From an uncultured Ignavibacteria bacterium (GTDB taxonomy: Bacteria; Bacteroidota; Ignavibacteria; Ch128b): 64,000 nucleotides of DNA. Shown one piece after another: positions 20,079-30,910 of this stretch (positions within the stretch are counted from its first letter, which is position 1; every line of letters starts with the position of its first letter). The DNA lies in contig CALDZP010000003.1 in NCBI GenBank assembly GCA_937944105.1, forward strand, positions 29,480 to 93,479, written 5' to 3'. Both the position numbers and the translations under genes were made by a program. The notes beneath the pieces are model-generated. The model did no database searches. It was not told the origin of the DNA and saw only the letters and a program-made list of their open reading frames with translations.

Positions 20079-20997
20079 CTTTAAACTCCTCTAAATTTTT
20101 TCGTTTGTTTACCTGATGTTTCAATATTAGTAAAGTAAACCATAATAAAAAAGCAGAAAAGATAAATACAAAATATAATGAGCTTACAGGATAATTTAGA
20201 TCAGGTTTTGCAGAAATTACATCTTCGGTTTTATACAAGGCATAAATCGTAATAGTGAAGAAGTTATTAATAAAGTGTAAAATTACTGAATTAAAAATTG
20301 AATCGGTCAAATATACTACATAAGAAAAATAAGCACCCAGCGCAAAGAGTGGCAAGATTGCGAATGGATTAAAATGAAAAAGCGCAAAAATTAATGCGGT
20401 TATAAAAATTGTCCAGAAAATATTTAATCTTTTTTCAAAACTACTTTGAACAAATCCTCTAAAAAGAAATTCTTCACAAAATGCTGGAACAATAGCAATA
20501 CTTATAACTATCGATAAATAATCAAAAAAATTATCCATCGCTAAAAGTTCGAGGTAAGATTTCTGTACCAATTTATCAATGGAATCAAATATTTCGAATA
20601 TCTTTCTGAAAGCGGGGTAGTTTGTTTTTAAAATTTCGATATAGTGTGATTGAATATAAAGATAAACCTGAGACGCAAAAAGAATTATTATAAGCCCAAC
20701 AATTGAAATCATTAATTCAACATAGTTCGGTTTTCGAATTCTAAATGTATTAATAAAATCATTGTAAATAATTTTTGCAAAGAGAATGCTTAAAACAAGC
20801 ATAAAAATTATTTGACTTATAGAAGTAAAAAGCCGAACATAACCTGCATTTTCTTTAGTTATCTGCAATCCTACAAATTGAAAAGTTAATAATCCCCCAA
20901 CTAATTGATAAAGAAAAAACGAAACAAATAAAACCAGAAAGGCTGCACCAATTGGTGAGATACTGTATTGCTGATAATTTCTATTAAATTTGATCAA
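20062..20997 (-). CDS. CPBP-family intramembrane protease (type II CAAX prenyl endopeptidase Rce1-like)
   Basis: 'PAFCEEFLFRGFVQSSFEKR', 'FALFHFNP', 'ILHFINNFF'; multiple TM segments. Confidence 0.88.
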   Translation of the reverse strand: MIKFNRNYQQYSISPIGAAFLVLFVSFFLYQLVGGLLTFQFVGLQITKENAGYVRLFTSISQIIFMLVLSILFAKIIYNDFINTFRIRKPNYVELMISIVGLIIILFASQVYLYIQSHYIEILKTNYPAFRKIFEIFDSIDKLVQKSYLELLAMDNFFDYLSIVISIAIVPAFCEEFLFRGFVQSSFEKRLNIFWTIFITALIFALFHFNPFAILPLFALGAYFSYVVYLTDSIFNSVILHFINNFFTITIYALYKTEDVISAKPDLNYPVSSLYFVFIFSAFLLWFTLLILKHQVNKRKNLEEFKDEDLS

Positions 20998-21011
20998 AGA
21001 AACCTCCGTAT

Positions 21012-21959
21012 TTAAGCATAATATTTTACCATTGCTGCAAGAAGCGGAATCATTAATTCATGATGTCCTGTAAACATAAATCCCTTACCACCATCCTGTG
21101 TGGGTCGCTGAACAACATTAACACGCGGTCGATAGTGTTGAATGAAATCGAAATTTGCTGTGGTGAAATTAAAGACCTTATGACCGAGATTTCTTGCTAC
21201 TGTAAGTGCTTTTAAAAATACTTCCGGTAAAATTACATTTGAACCGATATTAGCAACAACGCCACCGTTCCTTAATTTTGAAACTTCATTACAAAATATT
21301 TTGAAATCGTTCATGCTCAATTCTCCAATTGCTGCACCATTTACATCAGGATGCTGATGAGTAATATCAGTTCCAATTGCTGCATGAACCGTAATAACTT
21401 TATCGAGTTCAAAGGCATTATAGATCAAACTTAAGTTTTTATTCTTTGCTTTGCGTAATTTAATTTCGATTGCCAGAGCTTCCCCGTAACCAAGATTTGA
21501 ATGTTCATACTTCGAAAGAGTGGAATTAATAAATTCTCCTGTTTCCCTTGCCATCCCAAAAGAGCCATCTGTAATTCCAGCAGCTACATCTTCAGATGTT
21601 TTACCAAAAAAAGCCAGTTCAGAATCATGGATTGCCCCGGCACTATTCATCGCAATTGCAGTTATAAAATTATTTTTCATTAAATCTATTAAAATAGGAC
21701 TCAAACCAACTTTTATAACATGAGCACCAATCATGAATATGATTGGTTTATTTTTCTTTCTTGCTTTTACGATCAATTGAGCAAATTCCTTAAGATCATT
21801 AACAGCGAGAAATTTTGGTAATGAATTAATATAATCACCAAAGGAATCTTTTTCAGGATCAAAGGTTTTTGCAAGTAAATTTAATTCAACTTTACTTTTT
21901 CTTTGTTTGATCGAGTATGTTTTAACTTTTGACAGATCAATTTTTTTATACTTCGACAT
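21012..21959 (-). CDS. Conserved protein, possibly deoxyhypusine synthase-like fold
   Basis: 'PIIFMIGAHVIKVGLSPILIDLMKNNFITAIAMNSAGAIHDSELAFFGKTSEDVA', 'HAAIGTDITHQHP', 'TTANFDFIQHYRPRVNVVQRPT'; family name uncertain. Confidence 0.45.
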   Translation of the reverse strand: MSKYKKIDLSKVKTYSIKQRKSKVELNLLAKTFDPEKDSFGDYINSLPKFLAVNDLKEFAQLIVKARKKNKPIIFMIGAHVIKVGLSPILIDLMKNNFITAIAMNSAGAIHDSELAFFGKTSEDVAAGITDGSFGMARETGEFINSTLSKYEHSNLGYGEALAIEIKLRKAKNKNLSLIYNAFELDKVITVHAAIGTDITHQHPDVNGAAIGELSMNDFKIFCNEVSKLRNGGVVANIGSNVILPEVFLKALTVARNLGHKVFNFTTANFDFIQHYRPRVNVVQRPTQDGGKGFMFTGHHELMIPLLAAMVKYYA

Positions 21960-22747
21960 TATAATTTTGCCTTAAGTGGTGACTTTAAATTTTCGTAACT
22001 CGTAAGTTCACTATCAATTGCTCCAATAATCACTTTAGTTTTTACCTTAACGGGCATCTTATTATCATCGTCAGTTAACCAGATTAAAATGCTCCCTTCA
22101 GATTTAAATAAACCTCCTTCCTGAACAAGAGGTTCAACAACAATACATCGAAATTTTCCAGCTTTTACTGATACAACTTCTTTCCCATGGTATAAAACTT
22201 CGAGATCATAGGTTTTATCTTTATAGAAATTCTGCAATTTAATTTTATCACCTTTTTTCATTTTAGAAAAATCGAGAGTTCGCACATAAAAGAAAGCAGA
22301 AACAATATCGTGAACGTAAGGCGGGACTTTGAATACTCCTTCTGAAGTTTTTGCAAGATTTCTTCTCTGATCAAAAAATGCACTGAAATCCCTTGAATAT
22401 TTTCCTTCACGGATGTGTTGTTCAAATCTCCAGGGAAAAATTCCTTCTACATCCAGATAAGTTTCATATCTGTCTCGCACTTTAAAGAATGGATCGAAGG
22501 CTGGAACAGTGTTAACTTCAAATTTAATTCTGTAAACTTTTCTGCCTGCAATGGTTTTGATCTCAGGAATAGAAAAGGTTGCAATGCCGGCTGTTACAAA
22601 ACCGTAATTGACATCAAAAGTTAACTTTTCATTTAGTCCAAATGCTTTGTTTTCAACATTTCTGAATTCAGCTACACCAAATGCTAAAAATGACAATGAA
22701 ATAATTATTAGAAAAAGATTGAAATTTAAATAAACCAACTTTTTCAT
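21959..22747 (-). CDS. DUF3108 domain-containing protein
   Basis: 'FGLNEKLTFDVNYGFVTAGIATFSI', 'GKFRCIVVEPLVQEGGLFKSEGSILIWLTDDDNKMPVKVKTKVIIGAI'. Confidence 0.85.
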   Translation of the reverse strand: MKKLVYLNFNLFLIIISLSFLAFGVAEFRNVENKAFGLNEKLTFDVNYGFVTAGIATFSIPEIKTIAGRKVYRIKFEVNTVPAFDPFFKVRDRYETYLDVEGIFPWRFEQHIREGKYSRDFSAFFDQRRNLAKTSEGVFKVPPYVHDIVSAFFYVRTLDFSKMKKGDKIKLQNFYKDKTYDLEVLYHGKEVVSVKAGKFRCIVVEPLVQEGGLFKSEGSILIWLTDDDNKMPVKVKTKVIIGAIDSELTSYENLKSPLKAKL

Positions 22748-22936
22748 AGAAGATTTCCTGTAAACTTTATTTTAATGTATTAAATGAATTGAGACAAACA
22801 TAAATTCAAAAGAACTATTACTCTCTAATTTATATTAAAATGATTTTTCTTTTGTTATTAAAAAATCTCTCAGAAATAACAAAGAGTTTTTGATTTTTTA
22901 TGCTGTTCACTTCGAGTCTTTTATTGAAATTTTGTC

Positions 22937-23965
22937 TTAAATTTTTTTCAAAAATTCCAGATTTATAATTTTTTCAATTTCTTTATAAACCTTGAAAACA
23001 TCAATTGAATCCATACAATTTAATCTTTTGCATTGTTCAGGGGTACAATCGAGACAATCAATTTCTGGTTCAAATATAATTCTTTTTTTTGTAATTGGAC
23101 CCCATCTAATTAGAGAAGCAACTTTAATTTTTGGATAAAATGAAATTACCCAACAATTAGCAATTGCGGCTAAATGAGTTGGTCCCGTGGAATTTCCTAC
23201 ATAAACACTTGCAATTGAAAATAGATTAAATAATTCAGGAAGATTTAATTCCCCCGCAAAATTGTGCACCTTAAAATCAAAATCATTAAATAATTCATAA
23301 AGAAAAAGGAAATCCTTTTGAGTACCGGTTAAAATAATTTCTACATCCAGATTCTGCTTAATAAGTCTTGCGAGTTCTTTAAAATTTAAGTAGCTCCAAT
23401 CAACAGCAGATCCCCCACTGGAAATATGCAAAACAATTAAAGGTTTGCTTAAATCAACATTATACTTTAATAATTTATTGTAAACTTTTCTTCGAAATTC
23501 TTCGTCGGGTTTTAAACCAAACTTAATTCCTAATAAATTATTCTCATTTTTTATTCCAAGCGGTTCAAGTAAATCTAAATTATACAATGCTTCATGTTTA
23601 ATACTCTCTTTTCTGTGATGCGCCACTCTTTTATTAAATAAAAATGAATAGGCTCTATATTTCGTGCCGATTCGAATTTTTATCCCCGCAAAAAATACAA
23701 CAAGGGCATTTCGAAATGTCGGTCGAGCTACAATTGCATAATCAATTTTTTTTCTTCTTAATATTTCAACAAGTTCAAAAAATCCTACTTTGTCTATAGA
23801 TATAACATCGTCAACTGCTTCAGATTTAGAAATTATTGGAGCGGTATATGAATTTGCCAGAAAATAAATCTTAGAATCAGCATAATTATCCTTTATCTTT
23901 ACGGCTATCGGTAAAGTTAAAAGTGCATCACCAAGTCTATCTGTTCTAACTATTAAAAATTTCAT
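22937..23965 (-). CDS. Glycosyltransferase family 9 (heptosyltransferase-like)
   Basis: 'FLIVRTDRLGDALLTLPI', 'YVGNSTGPTHLAAIANCWVISFYPK', 'ILTGTQKD'. Confidence 0.9.
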   Translation of the reverse strand: MKFLIVRTDRLGDALLTLPIAVKIKDNYADSKIYFLANSYTAPIISKSEAVDDVISIDKVGFFELVEILRRKKIDYAIVARPTFRNALVVFFAGIKIRIGTKYRAYSFLFNKRVAHHRKESIKHEALYNLDLLEPLGIKNENNLLGIKFGLKPDEEFRRKVYNKLLKYNVDLSKPLIVLHISSGGSAVDWSYLNFKELARLIKQNLDVEIILTGTQKDFLFLYELFNDFDFKVHNFAGELNLPELFNLFSIASVYVGNSTGPTHLAAIANCWVISFYPKIKVASLIRWGPITKKRIIFEPEIDCLDCTPEQCKRLNCMDSIDVFKVYKEIEKIINLEFLKKI

Positions 23966-23974
23966 TGTGTAATT

Positions 23975-24562
23975 TTACTTTTTAGAGACAAATTTGTTTT
24001 CTTTTATGTAAAATCTTAAAGGTAGATCTTTAGATTTTTCGATACCAATTCTTGTTGTTCTTACAATTTCAAAAGTTGAGTTTGAAATTGATTCTGCTAT
24101 AAATAAATCAGGTGAGGTTTTAAGATCAACACCATTAAATTTTTTATCAATCTTCAAAGCCTGACATAGTTTAGCAGGTCCATTAGTTAAATTAACAATA
24201 TCACTTTTATTTCTGAATTTTTTCATCAATTCAATTCCTTCAATTGGCTCAAGAGCACGAATCAAAACAGCAGAACCTTTTCCTTTTTCACCTGTCACAA
24301 CATTGAAGCAATAATGCATACCATAAGTGAAATAAACATAAGCAAGTCCAGGCTCTCCAAACATAACTTTATTTCTTTCCGTCATACCAATAGCAGAGTG
24401 CGAAGCAAGATCATTATCATCAAGATATGCTTCTGTTTCAACAATTTTTCCTGCCAGTATTTGACCTTTAAAAACTCTAACGAGAATTTTTCCAAGTAAA
24501 TTTTTTGCAACCTCTGGAGTAGAATCTTGAAAAAAATTATTCTTAACCTTTGTGTATTTCAT
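23975..24562 (-). CDS. DNA-3-methyladenine glycosylase (AAG/MPG type)
   Basis: 'VAKNLLGKILVR...GKIVETEAYLDDNDLASHSAIGMTERNKVMFGEPGLAYVYFTYGMHYCFNVV', 'LTNGPAKLCQAL'. Confidence 0.95.
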   Translation of the reverse strand: MKYTKVKNNFFQDSTPEVAKNLLGKILVRVFKGQILAGKIVETEAYLDDNDLASHSAIGMTERNKVMFGEPGLAYVYFTYGMHYCFNVVTGEKGKGSAVLIRALEPIEGIELMKKFRNKSDIVNLTNGPAKLCQALKIDKKFNGVDLKTSPDLFIAESISNSTFEIVRTTRIGIEKSKDLPLRFYIKENKFVSKK

Positions 24563-24612
24563 TTAGCGCATTATAAAATTTGGATTATAAAAATTGTAAG
24601 CTCGAAATTGCC

Positions 24613-25263
24613 TTAATCAGATTTGATTTTCGATTTCAAGAACTCCATTTGTTTTTCATAGTAATCTTTTCGTGAAGGATTTTTATGGATTAATTTTTGA
24701 AGAATTTTATATGCTTTTTCAAATAAACCCTGATTAACTAAAATATGATACATCGTTTCAGTAATTACTTCTGGAGTTTCATTTGGTGGCTCGTAAAGTT
24801 TATCAAAATTTGGATCTGCTTTTATTATTAACGAATTAGCATTCTCTAATTTTTCCATAATCTGTTCAATTTCAGATTTTTCTACCATTTTTCTTTTCCT
24901 GAGAATAGACTCCGAATGTGAAAAAGATTGTTCCCCTTTTATTCTAAATAAAAACTGTTTATTTAATATCCTATCAATCAAGAATTTAGCTGTTTGGCAA
25001 TTCGGGCTAAGAGTTAGTACTTTTTGAAGATTTTCTAGAGCTTCTTTATCTCTACCTTTTTGAAATAAAATTTTTGCGTAAACAAGATAAGCGGTTGTAT
25101 ACAATTTATGTTTCTTTAAACCACTCTGAACTACTTTTAATGCTTCATTAATCATTCCTTTTTTCAAAAGTAAATCGGCGTATCTTGCAAAAAGAGGAGA
25201 ATCTGGATTTCGTTCTATAATTTCTCTGATCCGATTTAAATCAAGATCATAAGATATTTTCAC
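24613..25263 (-). CDS. Tetratricopeptide repeat protein
   Basis: 'SPLFARYADLLLKKGMINEALKVVQSGLKKH', 'AKILFQKGRDKEALENLQKVLTLSPN'. Confidence 0.8.
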   Translation of the reverse strand: MKISYDLDLNRIREIIERNPDSPLFARYADLLLKKGMINEALKVVQSGLKKHKLYTTAYLVYAKILFQKGRDKEALENLQKVLTLSPNCQTAKFLIDRILNKQFLFRIKGEQSFSHSESILRKRKMVEKSEIEQIMEKLENANSLIIKADPNFDKLYEPPNETPEVITETMYHILVNQGLFEKAYKILQKLIHKNPSRKDYYEKQMEFLKSKIKSD

Positions 25264-26726
25264 TTTTTACTCTCCAGTGCATGTTTGATTGACATAATTG
25301 CAATCACTCCATATCCAAGAAAATACATTGAAAGGAAAGGGATTGCCGCTATTTCTGCATAAAAAGAAGCCATTCCTATTCCAAACAAAGCCCATAGTGC
25401 AAATATCAGTTCAAGTAAAATCATCGGGCTAATTTTCGTTACAGCATACTTTTTTCTCTTCGGATGTGGATTGTTTAAATTTGATTCAATTCTGAATTTA
25501 GGTGTTCTTACGAACTCACTTTTTTTATTAAGCAAACCTTCTATAACTGCACGAGTATTATTTAAGGCAAATCCCATACTACCAGCCATAAAAACAGGGA
25601 AGAGATAAATTCGTCTTTTCCAATCGGGATAAACGTCTTTTTGAGAATACATATACATCAAAAATGAAGAAATGAAAGCAAGCGTAAAAATGGACATAAA
25701 CGCAAAGTATTCATCATAATTTCCTGTATTTTTAACATAAACAAGAGGAACATTGAGCAAACCAGCCATAACAATCAATGGAAAAACAATATTCATAGTT
25801 AAATGAAATGTTGAATAAAGTTTAATTTTGAGCGGGACTTTAGATTTCCAAACAAGTGGGAGTATTTTCTTTGCTGTTTCAATTGCGCCTTTTGTCCAAC
25901 GAAATTGTTGATTCTTTAAGGCATTGATTTCAATCGGTAATTCAGAAGGAGAAGTGAAATCATTCAAGAAAATGAATTTCCATCCTTTAAGTTGTGCACG
26001 ATAACTTAAATCAAGATCTTCTGTTAAAGTATCCGGTTGCCAATTACCAGCATCGAGAATACACGACTTACGCCAGATACCAGCTGTTCCATTAAAGTTG
26101 ATAAAAAATCCAGCTTTATTTCTAATTTGTTGTTCCATCACAAAATGCCCATCCAGCGCAAGAGCTTGTGCTCGAGTTAATATTGAATATTCAGCATTCA
26201 TATGTTCCCAGCGAGTTTGAACCATTCCAATTTTTGGATCTGTGAAATAATGGATAGTTCGATTTAGAAATTCAGGATTTGGAATAAAATCAGCATCAAA
26301 GATTGCAATAAATTCTGCATCTGTTTTTTCAAGACCTTCTTTCAAAGCGCCAGCTTTAAAACCATACCGATTATCTCTATGATAATAAGTAATATTAAAA
26401 CCAAGTTTCTTTTTCTCTTCTACTATCTTCTTCAATACATCTTGAGTTTCATCAGTTGAATCATCCAGAACCTGAATTTCCATTTTATCTTTTGGATAAT
26501 TGATTTTGCATACAGCTTCTATTAATCTATCGACAACAAGTGCTTCATTAAATGTTGGTAGTTGAATGCAAACCTTTGGTAGTTCTTTAAAATATTCTTT
26601 TGGTTCAAACTTAACATCTTTGAATTTATTGTATAAATAAACTAAAAAGAATCCGTGCATTCCATAAAAAAATAAAATAGAAAGTGTAATTAAGTATGCT
26701 GTCAAAATTGCATCTTCTGTCGCCAA
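25260..26726 (-). CDS. Family 2 glycosyltransferase, processive membrane type
   Basis: 'VCIQLPTFNEALVVDRLIEAV', 'IFDADFIPNPEFL', 'TLTEDLDLSYRAQLKGWK', 'QFRWTKGAIE', TM segments at C-terminus. Confidence 0.92.
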   Translation of the reverse strand: MATEDAILTAYLITLSILFFYGMHGFFLVYLYNKFKDVKFEPKEYFKELPKVCIQLPTFNEALVVDRLIEAVCKINYPKDKMEIQVLDDSTDETQDVLKKIVEEKKKLGFNITYYHRDNRYGFKAGALKEGLEKTDAEFIAIFDADFIPNPEFLNRTIHYFTDPKIGMVQTRWEHMNAEYSILTRAQALALDGHFVMEQQIRNKAGFFINFNGTAGIWRKSCILDAGNWQPDTLTEDLDLSYRAQLKGWKFIFLNDFTSPSELPIEINALKNQQFRWTKGAIETAKKILPLVWKSKVPLKIKLYSTFHLTMNIVFPLIVMAGLLNVPLVYVKNTGNYDEYFAFMSIFTLAFISSFLMYMYSQKDVYPDWKRRIYLFPVFMAGSMGFALNNTRAVIEGLLNKKSEFVRTPKFRIESNLNNPHPKRKKYAVTKISPMILLELIFALWALFGIGMASFYAEIAAIPFLSMYFLGYGVIAIMSIKHALESKK

Positions 26727-26744
26727 TTTGACCTCTATATTTTT

Positions 26745-27239
26745 TTACCAATCAGAAACTGTTGCTATTAAAATATCTTCAGTTAAATTATCAATTGCTT
26801 TTTGAATTGCCTGCTGCTTTGCTGCCAATCCAACATCAACAGCATAATCGCTGTATTGTGAGAAATTTTTTTCCCAGATTTGTCTTTTTGTTCTCTGATC
26901 AATGAATTTAACTTTAACTTGAATCACAATTCGTCTGGAATTGACCTGTTCATTTCCTGTAATTACAAATGGTTCATCTCTTAAAGCTGTTATAATTCCT
27001 TCGAGTATTGTATCAGAATATTTTTTATCGACCACCTGAAGAGAATTATCCTGAATAAATTTTTGAATTAAAGAGTTAGTTAAAATTTCTCTTAATCCAG
27101 CTTCGGTATAACCACTGATATCATCAAAAACCGGTATTGCAACTGTTCTCATATCAGCTGGAATTGAGGCTCCAGTGAAGGAGTAGCTACATCCAGAAAT
27201 TATTAAAATAAATAAAAAATAAAATATATGTTTAATCAT
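26745..27239 (-). CDS. lptE: LptE-family LPS assembly lipoprotein
   Basis: Lipobox '[27 protein letters not shown]', '[22 protein letters not shown]'. Confidence 0.75.
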   Translation of the reverse strand: MIKHIFYFLFILIISGCSYSFTGASIPADMRTVAIPVFDDISGYTEAGLREILTNSLIQKFIQDNSLQVVDKKYSDTILEGIITALRDEPFVITGNEQVNSRRIVIQVKVKFIDQRTKRQIWEKNFSQYSDYAVDVGLAAKQQAIQKAIDNLTEDILIATVSDW

Positions 27240-28344
27240 CCATTTGTAATTCTTTTAGTCGTCTATATAGTGTTCTTAAACTAATACCTAAAAGCTCAGC
27301 TGCTTTTTTTTTATCAAACTTAGCTTGAATCAACGCATTTTTTATAGCTTCTTTTTGTTGTTCTTTATACGATGTTATAGAATAATTTTCTGTTTCAGGA
27401 ATAATATCTTCAATCTTGTTAGAACGATTTAAAATTGCTTCCTTAATTTCCATCAAATCTTTTTTTATTTCAAATAAAGCCTTGTAAATAAATTCGCGGT
27501 CAGCTACCTCAGCTGACTTATTAACGAAAATAGGAAGATTTCTTTCTCTTTCATCAAACTGTAAAGGCGTTAGATATTTTTCAAAATCCTCAATTCGCAA
27601 AATGCCTGTTTTGTTTAGTGCCGCTGCCGATTCGATAATATTCTTCAACTCTCGCACATTACCAGGCCAGGAGTAATCCATCAAAAATTCGTAAGCCTCT
27701 GAAGCAATTTCAATTTTGGAAATTTTATTTCTTTCACAGAAGTCTTCAAGAAACTTATCAGCCAGAATCGGTATATCTTCTTTTCTTTTTCTCAAAGGTG
27801 GAATTTCAATCATTACAGTTCGAAGTCTATAGTATAAGTCCTCACGGAATCTTTTTTTGTAAACTTCTAATGCAAGATCCTTATTTGTAGCGGTAATAAA
27901 ACGTACGTCAACTTTAATAACAGTTTCGGCACCAAGTCTTAAAATCTCTTTAGTTTCAAGTACTCTTAAAAATTTCACCTGAAGTGGTAAAGGTAAATCA
28001 CCAATTTCATCTAAAAAGAGCGTACCACCATCTGCAAGTTCAAAATATCCTTTTCTTGATTCCACTGCACCAGTAAAAGCCCCTCTTTGATGACCAAACA
28101 ATTCACTTTCAATTAAACCTTCAGGAATTGCACCACAATTAACACTGAACAATTTTTTGTTTGCTCTTGGACTTAGACCATGAATTGCCTTTGCTACGAG
28201 TTCCTTTCCTGAGCCACTTTCTCCTTGAATTAATACAGTTATATCAGTTGGTGCAACCTGGTGAATAACCTCAACCATTTCCTTCATTATTTGTGAACGA
28301 TAAAAAATCCCGAATCTATTCTGAAACTCTTTATGATCAATCAT
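27232..28344 (-). CDS. Sigma-54-dependent transcriptional activator without receiver domain
   Basis: Walker A '[15 protein letters not shown]', '[15 protein letters not shown]', '[13 protein letters not shown]', C-terminal Fis-type HTH '[21 protein letters not shown]'. Confidence 0.95.
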   Translation of the reverse strand: MIDHKEFQNRFGIFYRSQIMKEMVEVIHQVAPTDITVLIQGESGSGKELVAKAIHGLSPRANKKLFSVNCGAIPEGLIESELFGHQRGAFTGAVESRKGYFELADGGTLFLDEIGDLPLPLQVKFLRVLETKEILRLGAETVIKVDVRFITATNKDLALEVYKKRFREDLYYRLRTVMIEIPPLRKRKEDIPILADKFLEDFCERNKISKIEIASEAYEFLMDYSWPGNVRELKNIIESAAALNKTGILRIEDFEKYLTPLQFDERERNLPIFVNKSAEVADREFIYKALFEIKKDLMEIKEAILNRSNKIEDIIPETENYSITSYKEQQKEAIKNALIQAKFDKKKAAELLGISLRTLYRRLKELQMDD

Positions 28345-28472
28345 ATATTATAGTTTTAATATTTTCCTTCATCTCAATCTTAATCTATTAAAATGCTAAC
28401 AAAATTAAATAAATTGGAAGTAAAATTCTCTTTTAATGTCTAATTCGGTAGGAACATTATAAGTAATAAAAA

Positions 28473-29210
28473 CTATTCTGATTTTACAACAATTCCATCA
28501 ATATTGAATTTGTTTTTTATCACTAATGCTTCATTCCTTGCAGATGCTTCAGAATCAAAATTACCAATCAGAACAATAAAGAGTTTTTTACCATTTACGA
28601 ATTTTTCTTTTATTCGGGATTCATATCCCGAAAATTGTGAAGCAAATTTTAAGGCATTTGTTTCAGTGGAAAACGCTCCAACCTGGATGGTAAAATTTTT
28701 TGAGGAGTGTGATTCTAAATTATCACTTTGAGTGTTAGTTTGATTTGTATTACTTAGATGTTTCTGCTCAAATTTTAGTGAAGTCTCAAATCTGGAGGAT
28801 GTATTATTCTCTCTCTTAATTAAATTTAAAAACTCCGAATCAGGGAAAGATTCTCTTAGCATTCTAGCATATTTATCAGATTCATTGAAATCACCACGAG
28901 AATAATAATATTGATAAAGTCTAAACAAAGCATCGTCTTTAAATTCAGATTCATCACTAGAAAAGGCAACCTCCCGATAAAGTTTTGATGCTTCATTACC
29001 ATCTTCACTTAGAACAGCTTTTAGAAATTTTACAGAAGGTGAGTTAGGATTATCTTTCTCAAGACTCATTAAAATGATACGAGCTTTATCCACCTCCCCT
29101 TTTTCAATATCTAAAATTATTTTTTTTAAATCGATATTTTGTGCAAAAACCAAATTATAAGCGCAAAATGTGATGGTCAGAAAAAAAATTAAAAAATTAA
29201 TTTTGTTCAT
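28473..29210 (-). CDS. SPOR domain-containing secreted protein
   Basis: Start placed at internal Met 'MNKINFLIFFLTITFCAYNLVFAQ' (signal peptide); C-terminal 'NFTIQVGAFSTETNALKFASQF...VLIGNFDSEASARNEA' SPOR domain. Confidence 0.85.
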   Translation of the reverse strand: MNKINFLIFFLTITFCAYNLVFAQNIDLKKIILDIEKGEVDKARIILMSLEKDNPNSPSVKFLKAVLSEDGNEASKLYREVAFSSDESEFKDDALFRLYQYYYSRGDFNESDKYARMLRESFPDSEFLNLIKRENNTSSRFETSLKFEQKHLSNTNQTNTQSDNLESHSSKNFTIQVGAFSTETNALKFASQFSGYESRIKEKFVNGKKLFIVLIGNFDSEASARNEALVIKNKFNIDGIVVKSE

Positions 29211-30555
29211 ACAGATTTTGTAAGGAAGGATTTTTTTCAATTTTTTCAACTTCATCAGCAAATAAAGTTGCTGAATTTGCGCGTACAATTTTGGCAGAAC
29301 AATAATCACCAATTTTCAGATTTTCCTTTGGTAAAATAACTATTTTATTAGTATCAGTTCTTCCCATATAAAAATCTCTTGATTTTTTACTATAATCCTC
29401 AACCAATACCTCAACTTTTTGACCAATCATTTTTTGATTTATTTCGTAAGAGATTTTTTGCTGCAATTCAATTATTTCGTTTAATCTCCTGGTTTTGATA
29501 TCATCTGGAACATCATCTCCCATTTCCCAGGCTTTGGTTCTTTCACGAGGAGAATACTTAAACATAAAAGCTCCATCATATTTAACTTCACGTAAAACTT
29601 CCAAAGTCATTTTGTGATCTTCTTCTGTTTCAGTAGGAAATCCAGCAATAATATCAGTTGAAAAACTAACGCCAGGAATAACTTTTCTAGCTTTTTCGAT
29701 TCTTTCCAGATAATGTTCGACAGTATAAGTTCTATTCATAAGTTTTAATATACGATTTGAACCAGATTGAATTGGAAGATGAATATAATTACAAATATTA
29801 TCGTGCTCTGCAATAGTATAGATCAATTTATCTGAAAAATCTTGTGGATGTGATGTGGTAAATCTAACCCTCATATCTGGAGCAGCTTTAGCAACTGCTG
29901 ATAGTAAATCAGCAAAATCATAATCACCATCGCGATATGAATTAACATTCTGTCCTAGTAAATTAACTTCTCTAAAGCCTCTTTGATGAAGAGCTTTTAC
30001 TTCATTAACAATGCTCTGAAGTGGTCTGCTTCGTTCTCTTCCTCTGGTAAAAGGAACAACACAAAAAGTACAAAATTTATCACAACCTCTCATAACAGCA
30101 ATCCAGGCAGAAATCCCATCCTCTCGATAAGGTTCAATATCATCGTAAGTCTCTGTCTTACTTAATCTAACAGCAATTCCTTTCTCGCCAATCAATGCAT
30201 TATCAATTAATTCTGGGATTCTTCTATATTCATCAGGACCAACAATCAAATCAACGATTTTTTCTTCTTCAATAAGTTTTGATCTTAATCGTTCAGCCAT
30301 ACAACCAAGAATTCCGACAACGAGATTGGGGCGATATTTTTTTATTGCTCTAAATGACCCAAGACGACCATAAATTCTTTCCTCTGCATGTTCACGTATT
30401 GCACAGGTGTTAATCAAAACGATATCAGCTTGATCAGCATCATTAATTAATTCATAACCATTTTTTAATAAAACTCCTTGTACAATTTCTGTATCAGCGA
30501 GGTTCATCTGACATCCGTAAGTCTCTATATAAATCTTTTGCTTATTCATCGTCAT
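29197..30555 (-). CDS. miaB: tRNA-2-methylthio-N6-dimethylallyladenosine synthase
   Basis: 'KIYIETYGCQMNLADTEIV', 'RGCDKFCTFCVVPFTRGRERSR', 'GFPTETEED'; start placed at MTMNKQK. Confidence 0.95.
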   Translation of the reverse strand: MTMNKQKIYIETYGCQMNLADTEIVQGVLLKNGYELINDADQADIVLINTCAIREHAEERIYGRLGSFRAIKKYRPNLVVGILGCMAERLRSKLIEEEKIVDLIVGPDEYRRIPELIDNALIGEKGIAVRLSKTETYDDIEPYREDGISAWIAVMRGCDKFCTFCVVPFTRGRERSRPLQSIVNEVKALHQRGFREVNLLGQNVNSYRDGDYDFADLLSAVAKAAPDMRVRFTTSHPQDFSDKLIYTIAEHDNICNYIHLPIQSGSNRILKLMNRTYTVEHYLERIEKARKVIPGVSFSTDIIAGFPTETEEDHKMTLEVLREVKYDGAFMFKYSPRERTKAWEMGDDVPDDIKTRRLNEIIELQQKISYEINQKMIGQKVEVLVEDYSKKSRDFYMGRTDTNKIVILPKENLKIGDYCSAKIVRANSATLFADEVEKIEKNPSLQNLYEQN

Positions 30556-30860
30556 TTTTTTATAATATTCCTTATTATTTAGTGGGATAAATGATTCTTG
30601 ATTAGCAAATTTAATTCTTTGAAGATACTTTAACAAAGCAAAAAAGTTTCTATTAATATAAGCTTTAATTCTTAAAAATTCCTTTGAAAACCTAAAACTG
30701 TCAAAAACTCTGCTAATAAAACAATTAAAGAAAAACTTTATAATTTTAATTTCTTCAAGTGACTCATTAATTCATACTCTTACAGTTAAAATTTGATTTA
30801 TGATGGGGTTTAAAAATGAAAAACTAAAACTAAAAAATAACTATGAAAATCATTAATTAA

Positions 30861-30889
30861 AAAAAGTCCCGCCAACGGCGGGACTTTTA
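30861..30889. terminator. Rho-independent terminator (AAAAAGTCCCGCC-aac-GGCGGGACTTTT), potentially bidirectional
   Basis: Perfect GTCCCGCC/GGCGGGAC stem, 3-nt loop, flanking A/T runs, just beyond the end of the 30911 cytochrome gene. Confidence 0.9.
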
Positions 30890-30910
30890 GATCTAACCTC
30901 CCCACAAGGC

